Below the pieces are notes generated by a model, which saw only the letters and a program-made list of their open reading frames with translations, was not told where the DNA came from and did no database searches. DNA of 21,404 bases from a virus: the IMG/VR virus record IMGVR_UViG_3300025759_008647, positions 1 through 21,404 of that record; one strand, given 5' to 3'. Below are positions 9,334-18,579 of the stretch, in pieces (positions within the stretch are counted from its first letter, which is position 1; every line of letters begins with the position of its first letter). The position numbers and the translations under genes are program-made.

Positions 9334-10406
9334 TATTTGCCTCCACTACTACTATTATCGTCGTTTGATTTCATTTTAGCAGCATCAGTATATCCATATG
9401 CAGGATGATACTCTTTTGCTATTTCACTCTTAATAACTTCATTGGAGCCTTTAGTCGAATAACCACCATCATCTTGTTTAGTCAATAAAGAAACTGACTC
9501 TCCGGATAATGGATTAGTTGTTTGAACTAGAGTACCAGATTGGCCCTCTAAAGACCCTGTATCTGAAACAATATACGGTTGATAACTGTCTCCAGAAATA
9601 AATACATCACCTTTATCCGCTCCAATCTTACCTGTAAGACCTGTTTCAGGAATACCGTAATCTCTTTCCATTGGATTAAAGCCAAGCATTTCAGGAGTAA
9701 TTTTTTGAAAGTCATCTCCATATGCTTCATTAATTGTATTATCTCTTAGTAAAGAAGCAGTACTTCGTAGACCTGCTTTGCTTGAAGGTGTAATTCCTTT
9801 CATACGATCTACTCTACTTATATTATAAATAGAATTATCATAGCTGCCTAACGCAGAACTGATAGGGCTTTCTCCTTCCTCACGAAGCTTAGAGTATCCC
9901 TCTCCAACAGTATTAAACATGCTACCCTTATCTTTATAAGAAGCTGCAGGTGCTCCTGTTACAGGATCATAAGCTCGTCCTTCACTACCGAAAATATTTC
10001 CTTGAGCATCATAAGTACCTTCTGTTCCATATGCTGGCTTGCCTGACTGGTCTAATGATTCTGAAGCTTTTTCTGCAAAGCCTCCAATAAAAGGAATTCC
10101 AGTAGCTGCACCTAATACTGTGCCTATACCTTGTGCAATATTGCTTTTTGGTTGTTGATAGCCTAATGTCTGTGCTACACCTGTTTTATTTACAGAAAAA
10201 TCTACATCACCAAAAGGATCATCACCATAGCTTTCTTGTGCGCCCATTGTTGCAGGAGCAGCCGCTTCACTTCCATCTACACCAACCTTAGGCGGTGCTT
10301 GAGGTGCTGTTACAGGTGCTACTGCTGGAACTTGTGGCTGTGAGGAATACCTAAAGCCATGTTTAGGTTGAATAGAAAAAGAAGGTTGATAAGGTATTGT
10401 AGCCAT
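9333..10406 (-). CDS. Hypothetical virion protein (357 aa), Pro/Ala-rich N-terminus
   Basis: Not recognised. The first 60 residues are rich in Pro, Gln and Ala (VPAVAPVTAPQAPPK at 27-40). Residues 89-110 are Gly/Ala/Ile-rich and hydrophobic (GTVLGAATGIPFIGGF), a possible membrane-inserting segment. Residues 120-330 are polar, Gly/Ser/Asp/Tyr-rich and probably partly disordered. The C-terminus is Asn/Ser/Gly-rich (NSSSGGK). AGGAGG ends 5 bases before the ATG and overlaps the last codons of the preceding gene. The stop overlaps the start of the transglycosylase gene (TAATG). Its place among small virion genes makes a minor internal or ejected protein likely, but nothing in the sequence proves this. 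Confidence 0.6.
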   Translation of the reverse strand: MATIPYQPSFSIQPKHGFRYSSQPQVPAVAPVTAPQAPPKVGVDGSEAAAPATMGAQESYGDDPFGDVDFSVNKTGVAQTLGYQQPKSNIAQGIGTVLGAATGIPFIGGFAEKASESLDQSGKPAYGTEGTYDAQGNIFGSEGRAYDPVTGAPAASYKDKGSMFNTVGEGYSKLREEGESPISSALGSYDNSIYNISRVDRMKGITPSSKAGLRSTASLLRDNTINEAYGDDFQKITPEMLGFNPMERDYGIPETGLTGKIGADKGDVFISGDSYQPYIVSDTGSLEGQSGTLVQTTNPLSGESVSLLTKQDDGGYSTKGSNEVIKSEIAKEYHPAYGYTDAAKMKSNDDNSSSGGK

Positions 10407-10407
10407 A

Positions 10408-10926
10408 TTAACCTCCTAACGGTGCTTTGTATCTCAATTCAACTTGCTCTTTGATTTTGCCGCCATCTGTTTTATATTTTACACTTGCAAGGGGACCAGC
10501 CATAACAGGGCCACCACGATTAAAGAAACCTAATGCCTTTCCTGCAAGCAAACCTGCTCCAATATAAGGCATCGCAGTTCCAATACCTGACATTAATCCG
10601 CTAGTTGCTGCACCTGATGCACCTTGCGAAACTGCTGCTTCTGCTAAACCACGGTCTACACCTTGTGCAATTAACCCCTCAGCAGTAGGTGCAGATACAT
10701 TTGCTGCTGCAGGAGATAAAGCATTAGCTACTTTTTCCATTCCAGCATCAATATAAGGCGTAGCAAATTCTTCGCCTTTATTTACTAATCCTGTAACTGC
10801 TCGCTCTGCAATTCCCTGTTTCATTTTGTCAATGTAGTTAGGTTCTGGTTTAATATTAGCAAGATTTGCCCTATATTGTGGCATCTGCATTTGTCTTTGT
10901 TCTTGTAATTTAGCTAACTCAATCAT
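10408..10926 (-). CDS. Hypothetical small internal virion protein (172 aa)
   Basis: Not recognised as a named family. The N-terminus is a charged, Gln/Arg/Met-rich helix (residues 1-25). Residues 65-135 are Ala/Gly-rich, ending in a hydrophobic segment (MPYIGAGLLAGKALGFF, 119-135). The tail (GGPVMAGPLASVKYKTDGGK) resembles the ends of other small podovirus internal proteins. Size, position and the amphipathic Ala/Gly content recall T7 gp14, the small ejection protein, but I see no direct sequence match. The start overlaps the previous stop (TAATG), with GGAGGG just upstream inside that gene. The C-terminal Gly-Gly is encoded by GGAGGT, which doubles as the ribosome site of the next gene. Confidence 0.6.
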   Translation of the reverse strand: MIELAKLQEQRQMQMPQYRANLANIKPEPNYIDKMKQGIAERAVTGLVNKGEEFATPYIDAGMEKVANALSPAAANVSAPTAEGLIAQGVDRGLAEAAVSQGASGAATSGLMSGIGTAMPYIGAGLLAGKALGFFNRGGPVMAGPLASVKYKTDGGKIKEQVELRYKAPLGG

Positions 10927-11468
10927 TACTTCCCTCCACCACTAGTTGTTTGAGTGGTTTGTTGAGGTGCGCTTCCAAGATAACCAAAATAACGTTGTGC
11001 GCTAGTATGAGGCGCATCTAGTCTTGACTGTTCATACTGTTGTAATGTAGTACCAGCTGATCCTAATGTTTGTACACCTTGTAACGCGGTAGATTGCTTA
11101 TCTTTAGCAAACTCCATTGCTTTATCAGCCAATGCCGCATCTGCTGCTCGTTGCGCACGAGCCGAACTAATTGTAGGTCCCATTCCTGCAAGCTGTTTTC
11201 CACGAAGATTTTCTAATGAACGTTGTGTTGCTGCTTCAGTATCAAAAATACCAGAACCAGAAATCATTTGTTCGCCTAAACCTGTTTGAGCACCAATAGC
11301 AGCTGTTTGTCGAGGATCCATTGCTGCGACAATTGCATCAGGTCCACCCGCAACATCTGCTTTGTAACGACTAGTTACATCCGATAATACTTCTTTTAAA
11401 TAGGGTTTAAATTCAGGATCTATTCCCGAACTCGCTGTGGTTGTGCCACCACCTCCACCTGAACTCAT
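10926..11468 (-). CDS. Hypothetical virion protein (180 aa) with Gly-rich ends
   Basis: Not recognised. Gly/Ser/Thr-rich tracts flank a helical, Ala/Gln-rich core: SSGGGGGTTTASSG at the start and TTQTTSGGGK at the end. The core has DPEFKPYLKEVLSDV (18-32) and a long charged Ala-rich helix (about 103-130). The segment RYFGYLGSAPQQ (159-170) recalls small internal proteins of marine podoviruses, from memory only. AGGAGG sits before the ATG and encodes the Arg-Arg end of the previous gene. Probably a minor structural or ejected protein. Confidence 0.6.
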   Translation of the reverse strand: MSSGGGGGTTTASSGIDPEFKPYLKEVLSDVTSRYKADVAGGPDAIVAAMDPRQTAAIGAQTGLGEQMISGSGIFDTEAATQRSLENLRGKQLAGMGPTISSARAQRAADAALADKAMEFAKDKQSTALQGVQTLGSAGTTLQQYEQSRLDAPHTSAQRYFGYLGSAPQQTTQTTSGGGK

Positions 11469-11470
11469 AT

Positions 11471-11947
11471 TTACCTCCTGTCAACTCTGCCATGTACACC
11501 ATGAAAAGGAGTTGCATTATATTTCTTAGCTAAGAACTCAGTGTACTCAAGGGCTTTGTCTCCAGCACGGATACTATCAGCACGCCAATGTATGCCACCA
11601 TGCCTTTGAACGTGATCGATCATATAATTGAATAACCGAGTTACGGTAAATGCGTTATTGTAGTCATGATTGACAATACAATCTTTAACATCCATAACGT
11701 ATTCTTTAGTATAAAAATTATTATAGGCAGATGCAAGCATGAATCCCCGAAGAGACTCATCGCTTGCATAATCGCCAATTGCAAGATACAAAGGGTTGTT
11801 TGCTGCTTGCTCTTCGATGTGACGAGCTAAATGCTGCATCCAAACCCTTTCATTTCTATCATAAGGTTGATAGTTATTATCTTGTGTAGATTTCTGCATG
11901 AGTTGTACACACTCATACATATCATTGTCCTCGATTAGTTTAATCAT
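11471..11947 (-). CDS. GNAT-like (acetyltransferase-fold) phage protein, 158 aa
   Basis: The length and general pattern resemble Gcn5-related N-acetyltransferases. A charged N-terminal helix pair is followed by a central strand (NPLYLAIGDY), then SLRGFMLASAYNNFY, then the VMDVKDCIVNH strand. After these come a long helix (NAFTVTRLFNYMIDHVQRHG), a strand with IHWRADS, and an ending YNATPFHGVHGRV that fits the usual last strands. The expected acetyl-CoA loop (Q/R-x-x-G-x-G/A) is not visible; NHDYNNA stands in its place. It may therefore be a structural or inactive version. Its start overlaps the stop of the 55-aa gene (ATGA). It lies between the tail gene and the small internal proteins, which suggests a virion role. 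Confidence 0.5.
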   Translation of the reverse strand: MIKLIEDNDMYECVQLMQKSTQDNNYQPYDRNERVWMQHLARHIEEQAANNPLYLAIGDYASDESLRGFMLASAYNNFYTKEYVMDVKDCIVNHDYNNAFTVTRLFNYMIDHVQRHGGIHWRADSIRAGDKALEYTEFLAKKYNATPFHGVHGRVDRR

Positions 11948-12111
11948 AGCTTTTTAATCTTCTCCTGTAAGGCTGCAAGATTAGTTGCTTCTTTAATTGC
12001 ACGAAGCAACGTATTTAAACGCTGCTCCGTCTCATTTATTTTATCAGTGCTTTCAAATTGCCAAGCAGAAGTCGTAGTATCTTCTGATACTGGTGGTTTA
12101 TTAAGAGGCAT
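11944..12111 (-). CDS. Small hypothetical protein (55 aa)
   Basis: A short gene linking the tail gene to the GNAT-like gene. The ATG at 12111 overlaps the tail gene's stop (TAATG), and GGAGG lies 9 bases upstream inside the tail gene. Its TGA overlaps the next ATG (ATGA). The product starts MPLNKPPVSEDTTTSAWQFE and then forms one predicted helix rich in Glu, Lys and Leu, ending EKIKKL. No family is recognised. The tight coupling at both ends and the good ribosome site support a real gene. A small virion or assembly factor is plausible. Confidence 0.7.
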   Translation of the reverse strand: MPLNKPPVSEDTTTSAWQFESTDKINETEQRLNTLLRAIKEATNLAALQEKIKKL

Positions 12112-15100
12112 TATCTAGTTCCTCCTTGACCAATATCGAATTGATAACTAGAAACATTCCATGCCCTAATGTTATCACCTTGTGTAGGATCTACTTCGTT
12201 TCCTTCAGGATCAAACTCACCATCATCAATTCTAAAGTTACCAAATCTTCCTGTAACTCGCATATCGATTTTATAATCATCGCCAATTACATATTGATTT
12301 GTTACATCTGCTCCAGACAACAAGTCTACTAACTTTGCAGTATTATTAGAACCACTCATGCGAACATTAATTGTTGCTCTAGATAATGGTCCACCAAGTA
12401 CTTGCCTAGTTCCACCGTCTGCCCATAATGCCATCGTACTTACTTCTTCTGTGTTAAACTCAGGAGATATAGCAAGATCTCGTTTTTCAACATAAGACAC
12501 ATAAGGCGAACCTGCAACACTATTGTAGGGGTCTGCTCCAAACGCAAAGCCAATATCTGCAGCACGAATACGGCTATTATTAACCGTACCATCCGCATTA
12601 TTAGTAGTTTGAATAAAGATAGGATATTGTCTTCCTTTCTTTACCTGATCAATTGGCCACGGCCTATCAGGATTAAACGTACTAACAAAATCAATTGTCT
12701 CTGTTATAGTTGCATCTACACTAGATACTGGAATAGTTACTGCTAAGACTGCAGGTGCAATAGTACCACGCTGTAACAATGAGATTGAAGATATCCAAAG
12801 CCCATTTTGACTGTATTGAACAGGAATTGCTTTTACAAGCTCGGTAACAACATTTCTAGTTACATCTAGTCTTTGACCCGCATAACTTTTAATACTATTA
12901 AAGAACTCTGTAGATATTTGTGTTGGTGTATAAGTTGTTGAACTTGTTCCACCGTTATAAATATCAGTAACAAAAGCCACATTCTCAGCTAGCGCACCAT
13001 TGTATGTGCCACCAAAGACAAAGTCTTGGAAGTCACCATTAGAGTAATTTACTCGATAAACAGTAGGTTCTGAATAACGAATAGTAACTCCTGCAGTAGT
13101 TTCAACTGCATCAATAGTGGTTATCGGATCTAAGTATACTCTGAACAAACCATTACTGTCATCAGCTGTTGCATTATACAAGTAACTTTGTACAGTACCT
13201 GTTCCTAGTCCGTTATCTTGACGATTAACAGAATAGTTATCTACAGTTGTAAAAGTAACTGTTGATCCTGTACCACCTGTAGTCCAACCTGTAAACGAGG
13301 CTGCTCTAATTAAAGTAGCTATATCAGAAGAAGATAACTCAGTATCTGTAGTACCTGTCATTGCAACATCAACTGTTTGAGCTGGCAAAAACTGACTTGC
13401 AGGTAATGAAATATTTACTACTGCATTTCCTGTACTTGAGTTTTGTCCAGGTTGTAACTCAGTAAATGCGCCTCCAAACCCCGAAGGTAATACACTACTT
13501 GGATCTGAAATAACAGTTAAAGAAACCAAATTAGTTGTTGGTCCTTTACTCGTTCTAGTTGCTGTAATTTGCGCTCCATTACTACTTGCAGTAAATGCTG
13601 CAGTGTTTTGAAGTGCAAGAGCAATTTTAGAAGCAATTGTTGTTTCAGTATTTGTTCCAAATAAAATAGTATCTACATTAGACCCATCGTAAGATAATCT
13701 AACAATAGGTGCAGTTACGCTGCCTCCACCACCAGATTGTACAACCGAAAGATTAGCTGATACATTACCACCAAACGTTTGTTCTGCATATTTAACCCCA
13801 CCATTAATAGTAAAGAAGCTGAATGAAAGAGAACCATCGTTTGTTGAACCTGCAACTACGTCTGTTACAGTCAAAATTAAATCATTAGCTGGTGTTGTAC
13901 CACCTAACGAAGCACCTGAAATAGTAATTGTATCATTTACTGCATAACCACTACCTGGACTATTTGTTTTATCTGCATCAGCAAATGTAACAAGGTATGC
14001 ACCTTGGCCATCTGTAGATACATCAAACGTTGCTCCTGTACCAGATCCACTTGTTGATGCTTGTGAAACACCTGTATAGTCATTTTGACCTGTGGATGTT
14101 CCTGTAAACGAAGCTGAAATAGTTCTAATTGCACCAGCTTGAATTGGAACACGAGTAATAAGCAATGGGTTTGCCCCTGATTGCTTTGTTACATAATAGT
14201 ATGCACCAATAGGCTGTGTTTGATTTGGTACTGCTGGATCACGACCACCAAACTCTGTATAAGTTTGAAGTTCATTTACAATGTGATCACTAAAGTCTGA
14301 CTCAGCTGTAATATCCGTTGGGAATGCTGATAAGTCAATATCAATTGCCGGAACATTAGCAGTAGCTGCTTGCGAAATATTAGGTGAAATAGCAGGGCTG
14401 TTTGCTGCAGAAATACCATAATAACCTATTCCTGTTGCTGTATTAGCCGATGTTGCAGTAACACCTGAACTTGTACCGTTAGCAACAGTATATACGCCTT
14501 GTACGTTAATACTAGATGCTTGCTGATTAACCGCTAAGTTTTGATAGCTAGTGGTTAATGTTAAAGCAGAAGGAACTGTTGTAGATGCAGGACCACTGTT
14601 AGTAGATTTCCTAGCCCGATAGTCATAACCAATACCTTCAGCATTGCCGTCCCAAGTAAATCCAAATGATGCAGAGGAAGTTCCAGGCTGATATGAGTTG
14701 TAATAAAACTCAACATCACAATCTGTCATATCATAAAGTCTAGCAATATTTGACTCTACAACACTTGATCCACTAGCTACACTTGTATTATTCGGATTTC
14801 CAGGATCTCCACTATGTCTACTTGCTTTTGCTTGACCATTACTTTGATTATCTCTGGTAATAGTTAAAGTATAGTAATGTGTTCCTGTAAGGAAAGAACC
14901 ACTAGACGTAGTGCGATGTCTACCTGTTACTTTAATAGTAAAATAAAACGGTTCTTGAGTATAACCATTATATCCTGCAGTCCAACGCCAATTTAATTCT
15001 CCAGCATATACATCTGCTGTTCTAACAAATTGAACTTGTTCATCTGTTTCCCGAACAAGAGAAGTACCCCAACCGTTTTGATCACCTGCTAATGTTCTAT

Positions 15101-18100
15101 TATGCCATTGAAAACTAAAGCTTCCTGCATTAATAATACGATATCCAACTGAAGGTGAACCGCCGTTACCTTGAAGGTCAGTGTAAGTAATACTTTTATT
15201 ATAAGTTGCAGAGCTATCTACTCTATCAATTTCAATTGTAGAACCTGCAATAGTTCCACCATTGGGATCAGCAACTGTAGTGTTAATTGACTGCGTAGTT
15301 GTGGCAATAATAGAGCCTGTCCAGCTAGTGTCTGTATATACACCATTAAAGCTAGCGGTTGCGCTTTGACCAGAAGACAAAGAAGCAACGTCTTGCGAAG
15401 TACTTGAACCAGCAGCATTTAAGTGTAAGTTAAAGATCTCTGTTTGAAGAGGATGTGTACTTTCAGTACGATTATTAGTAATTGTATAATCTGTACGAAT
15501 AGGATCTTGCCAAAGAAAAACAGCTCCTGGAGGAATTGAATTCCATGTATTCCAACTACCTTGTGTACCATCACCCCATGATCTATTGCTTGGTATCCAC
15601 CTTAATGAACTTTGAGCATAACGACCTGCATACTGTGAACCACCGCCATTTAAAGTAAAGTAACCTCTACCACCATTTTGGTTTCCACTAAGTGCAGTTT
15701 CGCCCGACAATACAGAACTAGTAGAACCTTCTCCTCTAAATTTGACATAATTACTTACACCAGAAGGCGCATTAGTAGGTGTTACTTGATCTGCTTGACC
15801 TGCAGGAGTTGAGTTATTACCTGCTTTACCCCCTGGAGCAATAATATCTGCAAGTAATGTAGCTCCACGATACCATCTAATCCTAGATGCTCTACCTGAT
15901 GGTCCTGTATCTCCGTAAAGATCAAGGCGATTGGCAGCCGCAGCAGTCACACTAATAGTATCACCCACTTGTGCTGATATTGTTCCTCTTGCCGCTGATG
16001 CAGCACCACCACCATGATTATTATCTGCACCACCTGCACCAGAACCTGTCAAAATAAAGTAAAGATTACCTTGTCTAGTAACAGTATAAGTAGCATTTAG
16101 ATCATTACCATCTGGCCCACCTGCTCCTGCAGAAGTCCAACCACCTAAGAAAGCCTGTAGTCCATTAATGTTATCAGGGCTACTTGGAAAGGTATGTCCG
16201 TTAGTATCCGAATTACTCGTATTATTCCAAGTTGACCAATTATTGCTTTGGTAATAAGGAATTGCAGATGTACCACCTGTTCCAGGAACTGTAAACTGTC
16301 CTGTAGAACCAAGATTAACATGCTGATAAGTAACAGATACTCCGTTATTACTTCCAGTACCACTAGCTGAAGTAGTTGTACCTGTGTACGATGTTGCCGA
16401 AATATTACTAATTGAACGAACACCTACTACATCAGACACTAAATTAACTGTAGTACCGCTTGCAGTAGCTGTATAATTTGCAATAGGGTCTGTACCCGCA
16501 GTAATAGCATTAATGTAATCTGCTAATGCTGTTGCTGTTTGAGTTCCTGTTTTTGTTTGTCCATCATTAATAGGAAACAAAGCGGATGCAGGAATAGTAA
16601 CTGTAGATGCATTACTATTATTTGTCTGTGTCCATGCTACCTGAAAACCACCACTAATTGTAGTAGAGCGAGTAAACAAAGTAGTATTTGGAAAAGTAAT
16701 TGTGTGCTGTGCAGCAACAGTGTCTTCACCAGCATCACCAGATACTGTAACTTCAATTTGTTCATATCCTGCAGCACTATAAGACGGTACTGTGGGAATT
16801 GTTGTTCTTTGAATTTGAGGAACACCAGTATGCGGCGTACGAATTTTACCTGTTACCGTTAAGGTTTGTACTTCTTGACGGCCTAAATTCATTGCTGTAT
16901 CATTACCTGACTCTGTTCCAGCAGGGGTAATTTCAGCTGTAGGAATACCACCACCGCGTACAGGCGCGATATCACCTGAAATAACATCATTTAAATCACG
17001 CTTAGTCCAGGTATTATCTCTGTAATTCCAAATTAATGCTTCATCACATTCACCTGAAATAGAATTAATTGTTGGAAAACAAATCCATATTTCATCTTGA
17101 GCAAAATTAAGAATAGTAAATAACTTTTCTTCATGTAGAGGACTTAAGTTTTCAAAGAAATATTCTCTTACTCTATTATCAGACACTGATTGAATATTAG
17201 CAGGGTGTCCTGGAAACAAATAAATATCACTGCTTCCAATAACAAAGTGTTTACCGTCATATTCAAGCACTGAATCAGTAGTCAATGCACCATAGCTATC
17301 CGTTACAGGAGCAAAAGTTACCGGAGCATCAGAATTGCCTGTAAGTTTCATAACATGAATAGAATCATTAGTATACATATACATGTTACCCTGAAGCGAA
17401 ACCATATCTTTAATAATATTTGTTTCAGACAGAGTAAATTCATCAGCTGTACTTACCCCAGCCGCATAAGGATTCCAATTGTTTGGAATTGCTCCTGGAA
17501 TTGCTACATCAGAAGTTCTTACAACACCTGCAAGACGTCTAATAGTGTTTCCATTTACTTCATCAATTTCAGTTAAATCACCTGCAACAAGAAGTTCTCC
17601 AAACGAACGAATAACTCCGCATCTAACTTCTACAGGATTTCTAGACTCGATAGTAATAATTACTTCATCACCAATAGCTAATCCACCTATTACAACTACA
17701 GTAGTGTTTGTTGAAGTATCTGTATAGATTTCAAACTGATTACCTGTAACTGATGGTATTGTAGAGGGTAAGTCTCCAGGAACAAAATCAGCGGCATTAG
17801 GAGTACCTGTTCCAGCAGGACTACCTACTTTAACTGTCTTAATATTGGTGCCTTCAACTAAAATTTTATTGTTTACAAAGTCTACTTTTTGTCCAAGATC
17901 AAATACTATACTATTACCTTGTGCATAAGTATCTTTGTGAACTTGTTGTTCAACATTATAACTATCCCATCCAGGTAATTCATGGAAGTGATCAATGTTG
18001 TTTACATTAAATGTAGTTGTTTTATCAAGTACATATTGCGGCTTTTGAATTCCATTGTTTAGGATAATAGCAAATCCACCAGAAAATAAGGTGTGTTGCC

Positions 18101-18527
18101 ATGAACCACCTACATCAAATCCAGAGTATCCTCCTGAATTAGTAATGTTAGGCGTAAGGTCTTTTCTATTTCCTTCTTGGTCTTGTAAATAAACTCGGTG
18201 CGCTAACGGAATGTCATTACTATTAAGGACTTCCATTACATACACATAATAACCATACAAACTACCTAAGTTTGGGTTAGGCCAATATGCAATATATTTA
18301 GCAGCACCAAGTTTATTTCCTGTTCCTGTATAAATTGTATCAAGATTTGAATCTGCAACAATGCTGTTAAGAAGTACTTCACCTTCCATTTTATTAACAG
18401 CACCATTAGCAAATCTAACATTCCGACCATCGCTAAAAGCATTTTGTGGAATTGAAGAAGGTGCAGTATCAATGATTAATCCATGTTCTGATAGATTAAC
18501 TATTGGATTAGTTTGAATATCTGCCAT
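12111..18527 (-). CDS. Tail nozzle protein with giant central adhesin-like insertion (2138 aa)
   Basis: The N-terminus (residues 1-540) matches the style of podovirus tail nozzle proteins. SSIPQNAFSDGRNVRFANG (24-42) is a hallmark block, and beta-rich sequence continues to LIWNYRDNTWTKRDL near 506. The C-terminus (about 1920-2138) is equally typical: FNPDRPWPIDQV, RAADIGFAFG, DYKIDMRVTGRFGNFRI (about 2081-2097) and the ending YQFDIGQGGTR. Nozzles of this family usually have several hundred residues, so some 1300 residues in the middle are extra. They are Ser/Thr/Gly/Asn-rich, poor in charge and Cys, and include a Gly-rich tail-fibre-like domain (about 822-1010). They also hold at least three related modules near 662-700, 1630-1658 and 1731-1760. 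The middle may bind the host surface, replacing separate fibres. The start at 18527 is chosen over an in-frame ATG at 18542 because GGAGAA (18535-18540) serves the former. Confidence 0.8.
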   Translation of the reverse strand: MADIQTNPIVNLSEHGLIIDTAPSSIPQNAFSDGRNVRFANGAVNKMEGEVLLNSIVADSNLDTIYTGTGNKLGAAKYIAYWPNPNLGSLYGYYVYVMEVLNSNDIPLAHRVYLQDQEGNRKDLTPNITNSGGYSGFDVGGSWQHTLFSGGFAIILNNGIQKPQYVLDKTTTFNVNNIDHFHELPGWDSYNVEQQVHKDTYAQGNSIVFDLGQKVDFVNNKILVEGTNIKTVKVGSPAGTGTPNAADFVPGDLPSTIPSVTGNQFEIYTDTSTNTTVVVIGGLAIGDEVIITIESRNPVEVRCGVIRSFGELLVAGDLTEIDEVNGNTIRRLAGVVRTSDVAIPGAIPNNWNPYAAGVSTADEFTLSETNIIKDMVSLQGNMYMYTNDSIHVMKLTGNSDAPVTFAPVTDSYGALTTDSVLEYDGKHFVIGSSDIYLFPGHPANIQSVSDNRVREYFFENLSPLHEEKLFTILNFAQDEIWICFPTINSISGECDEALIWNYRDNTWTKRDLNDVISGDIAPVRGGGIPTAEITPAGTESGNDTAMNLGRQEVQTLTVTGKIRTPHTGVPQIQRTTIPTVPSYSAAGYEQIEVTVSGDAGEDTVAAQHTITFPNTTLFTRSTTISGGFQVAWTQTNNSNASTVTIPASALFPINDGQTKTGTQTATALADYINAITAGTDPIANYTATASGTTVNLVSDVVGVRSISNISATSYTGTTTSASGTGSNNGVSVTYQHVNLGSTGQFTVPGTGGTSAIPYYQSNNWSTWNNTSNSDTNGHTFPSSPDNINGLQAFLGGWTSAGAGGPDGNDLNATYTVTRQGNLYFILTGSGAGGADNNHGGGAASAARGTISAQVGDTISVTAAAANRLDLYGDTGPSGRASRIRWYRGATLLADIIAPGGKAGNNSTPAGQADQVTPTNAPSGVSNYVKFRGEGSTSSVLSGETALSGNQNGGRGYFTLNGGGSQYAGRYAQSSLRWIPSNRSWGDGTQGSWNTWNSIPPGAVFLWQDPIRTDYTITNNRTESTHPLQTEIFNLHLNAAGSSTSQDVASLSSGQSATASFNGVYTDTSWTGSIIATTTQSINTTVADPNGGTIAGSTIEIDRVDSSATYNKSITYTDLQGNGGSPSVGYRIINAGSFSFQWHNRTLAGDQNGWGTSLVRETDEQVQFVRTADVYAGELNWRWTAGYNGYTQEPFYFTIKVTGRHRTTSSGSFLTGTHYYTLTITRDNQSNGQAKASRHSGDPGNPNNTSVASGSSVVESNIARLYDMTDCDVEFYYNSYQPGTSSASFGFTWDGNAEGIGYDYRARKSTNSGPASTTVPSALTLTTSYQNLAVNQQASSINVQGVYTVANGTSSGVTATSANTATGIGYYGISAANSPAISPNISQAATANVPAIDIDLSAFPTDITAESDFSDHIVNELQTYTEFGGRDPAVPNQTQPIGAYYYVTKQSGANPLLITRVPIQAGAIRTISASFTGTSTGQNDYTGVSQASTSGSGTGATFDVSTDGQGAYLVTFADADKTNSPGSGYAVNDTITISGASLGGTTPANDLILTVTDVVAGSTNDGSLSFSFFTINGGVKYAEQTFGGNVSANLSVVQSGGGGSVTAPIVRLSYDGSNVDTILFGTNTETTIASKIALALQNTAAFTASSNGAQITATRTSKGPTTNLVSLTVISDPSSVLPSGFGGAFTELQPGQNSSTGNAVVNISLPASQFLPAQTVDVAMTGTTDTELSSSDIATLIRAASFTGWTTGGTGSTVTFTTVDNYSVNRQDNGLGTGTVQSYLYNATADDSNGLFRVYLDPITTIDAVETTAGVTIRYSEPTVYRVNYSNGDFQDFVFGGTYNGALAENVAFVTDIYNGGTSSTTYTPTQISTEFFNSIKSYAGQRLDVTRNVVTELVKAIPVQYSQNGLWISSISLLQRGTIAPAVLAVTIPVSSVDATITETIDFVSTFNPDRPWPIDQVKKGRQYPIFIQTTNNADGTVNNSRIRAADIGFAFGADPYNSVAGSPYVSYVEKRDLAISPEFNTEEVSTMALWADGGTRQVLGGPLSRATINVRMSGSNNTAKLVDLLSGADVTNQYVIGDDYKIDMRVTGRFGNFRIDDGEFDPEGNEVDPTQGDNIRAWNVSSYQFDIGQGGTR

Positions 18528-18534
18528 TATAATT

Positions 18535-18540
18535 TTCTCC
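18535..18540 (-). promoter_or_regulatory. Ribosome binding site that decides the tail gene start
   Basis: GGAGAA lies 7 bases before the ATG at 18527. The upstream in-frame ATG at 18542 is preceded only by an AT-rich run (TATTAATAA), so the shorter protein starting MADIQTN is preferred. Confidence 0.7.
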
Positions 18541-18579
18541 ATTTATTAATAGGACAATCTTGACTTATTTAGTTACATA

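Noticed and set aside
16539-16862. Plus-strand open frame of 107 codons, with other plus-strand frames inside the tail and transglycosylase genes.
   Set aside because: Each lies opposite a well-supported minus-strand gene, has low-complexity sequence with skewed composition and no ribosome site; they are shadows.
18528-18579. 52-base gap before the tail gene, considered as promoter.
   Set aside because: Only AT-richness and a ribosome site are visible; no promoter boxes could be defended.
18543-18579. Possible extra upstream start giving a 2143-aa tail protein.
   Set aside because: The in-frame ATG at 18542 has no ribosome site, unlike the ATG at 18527.
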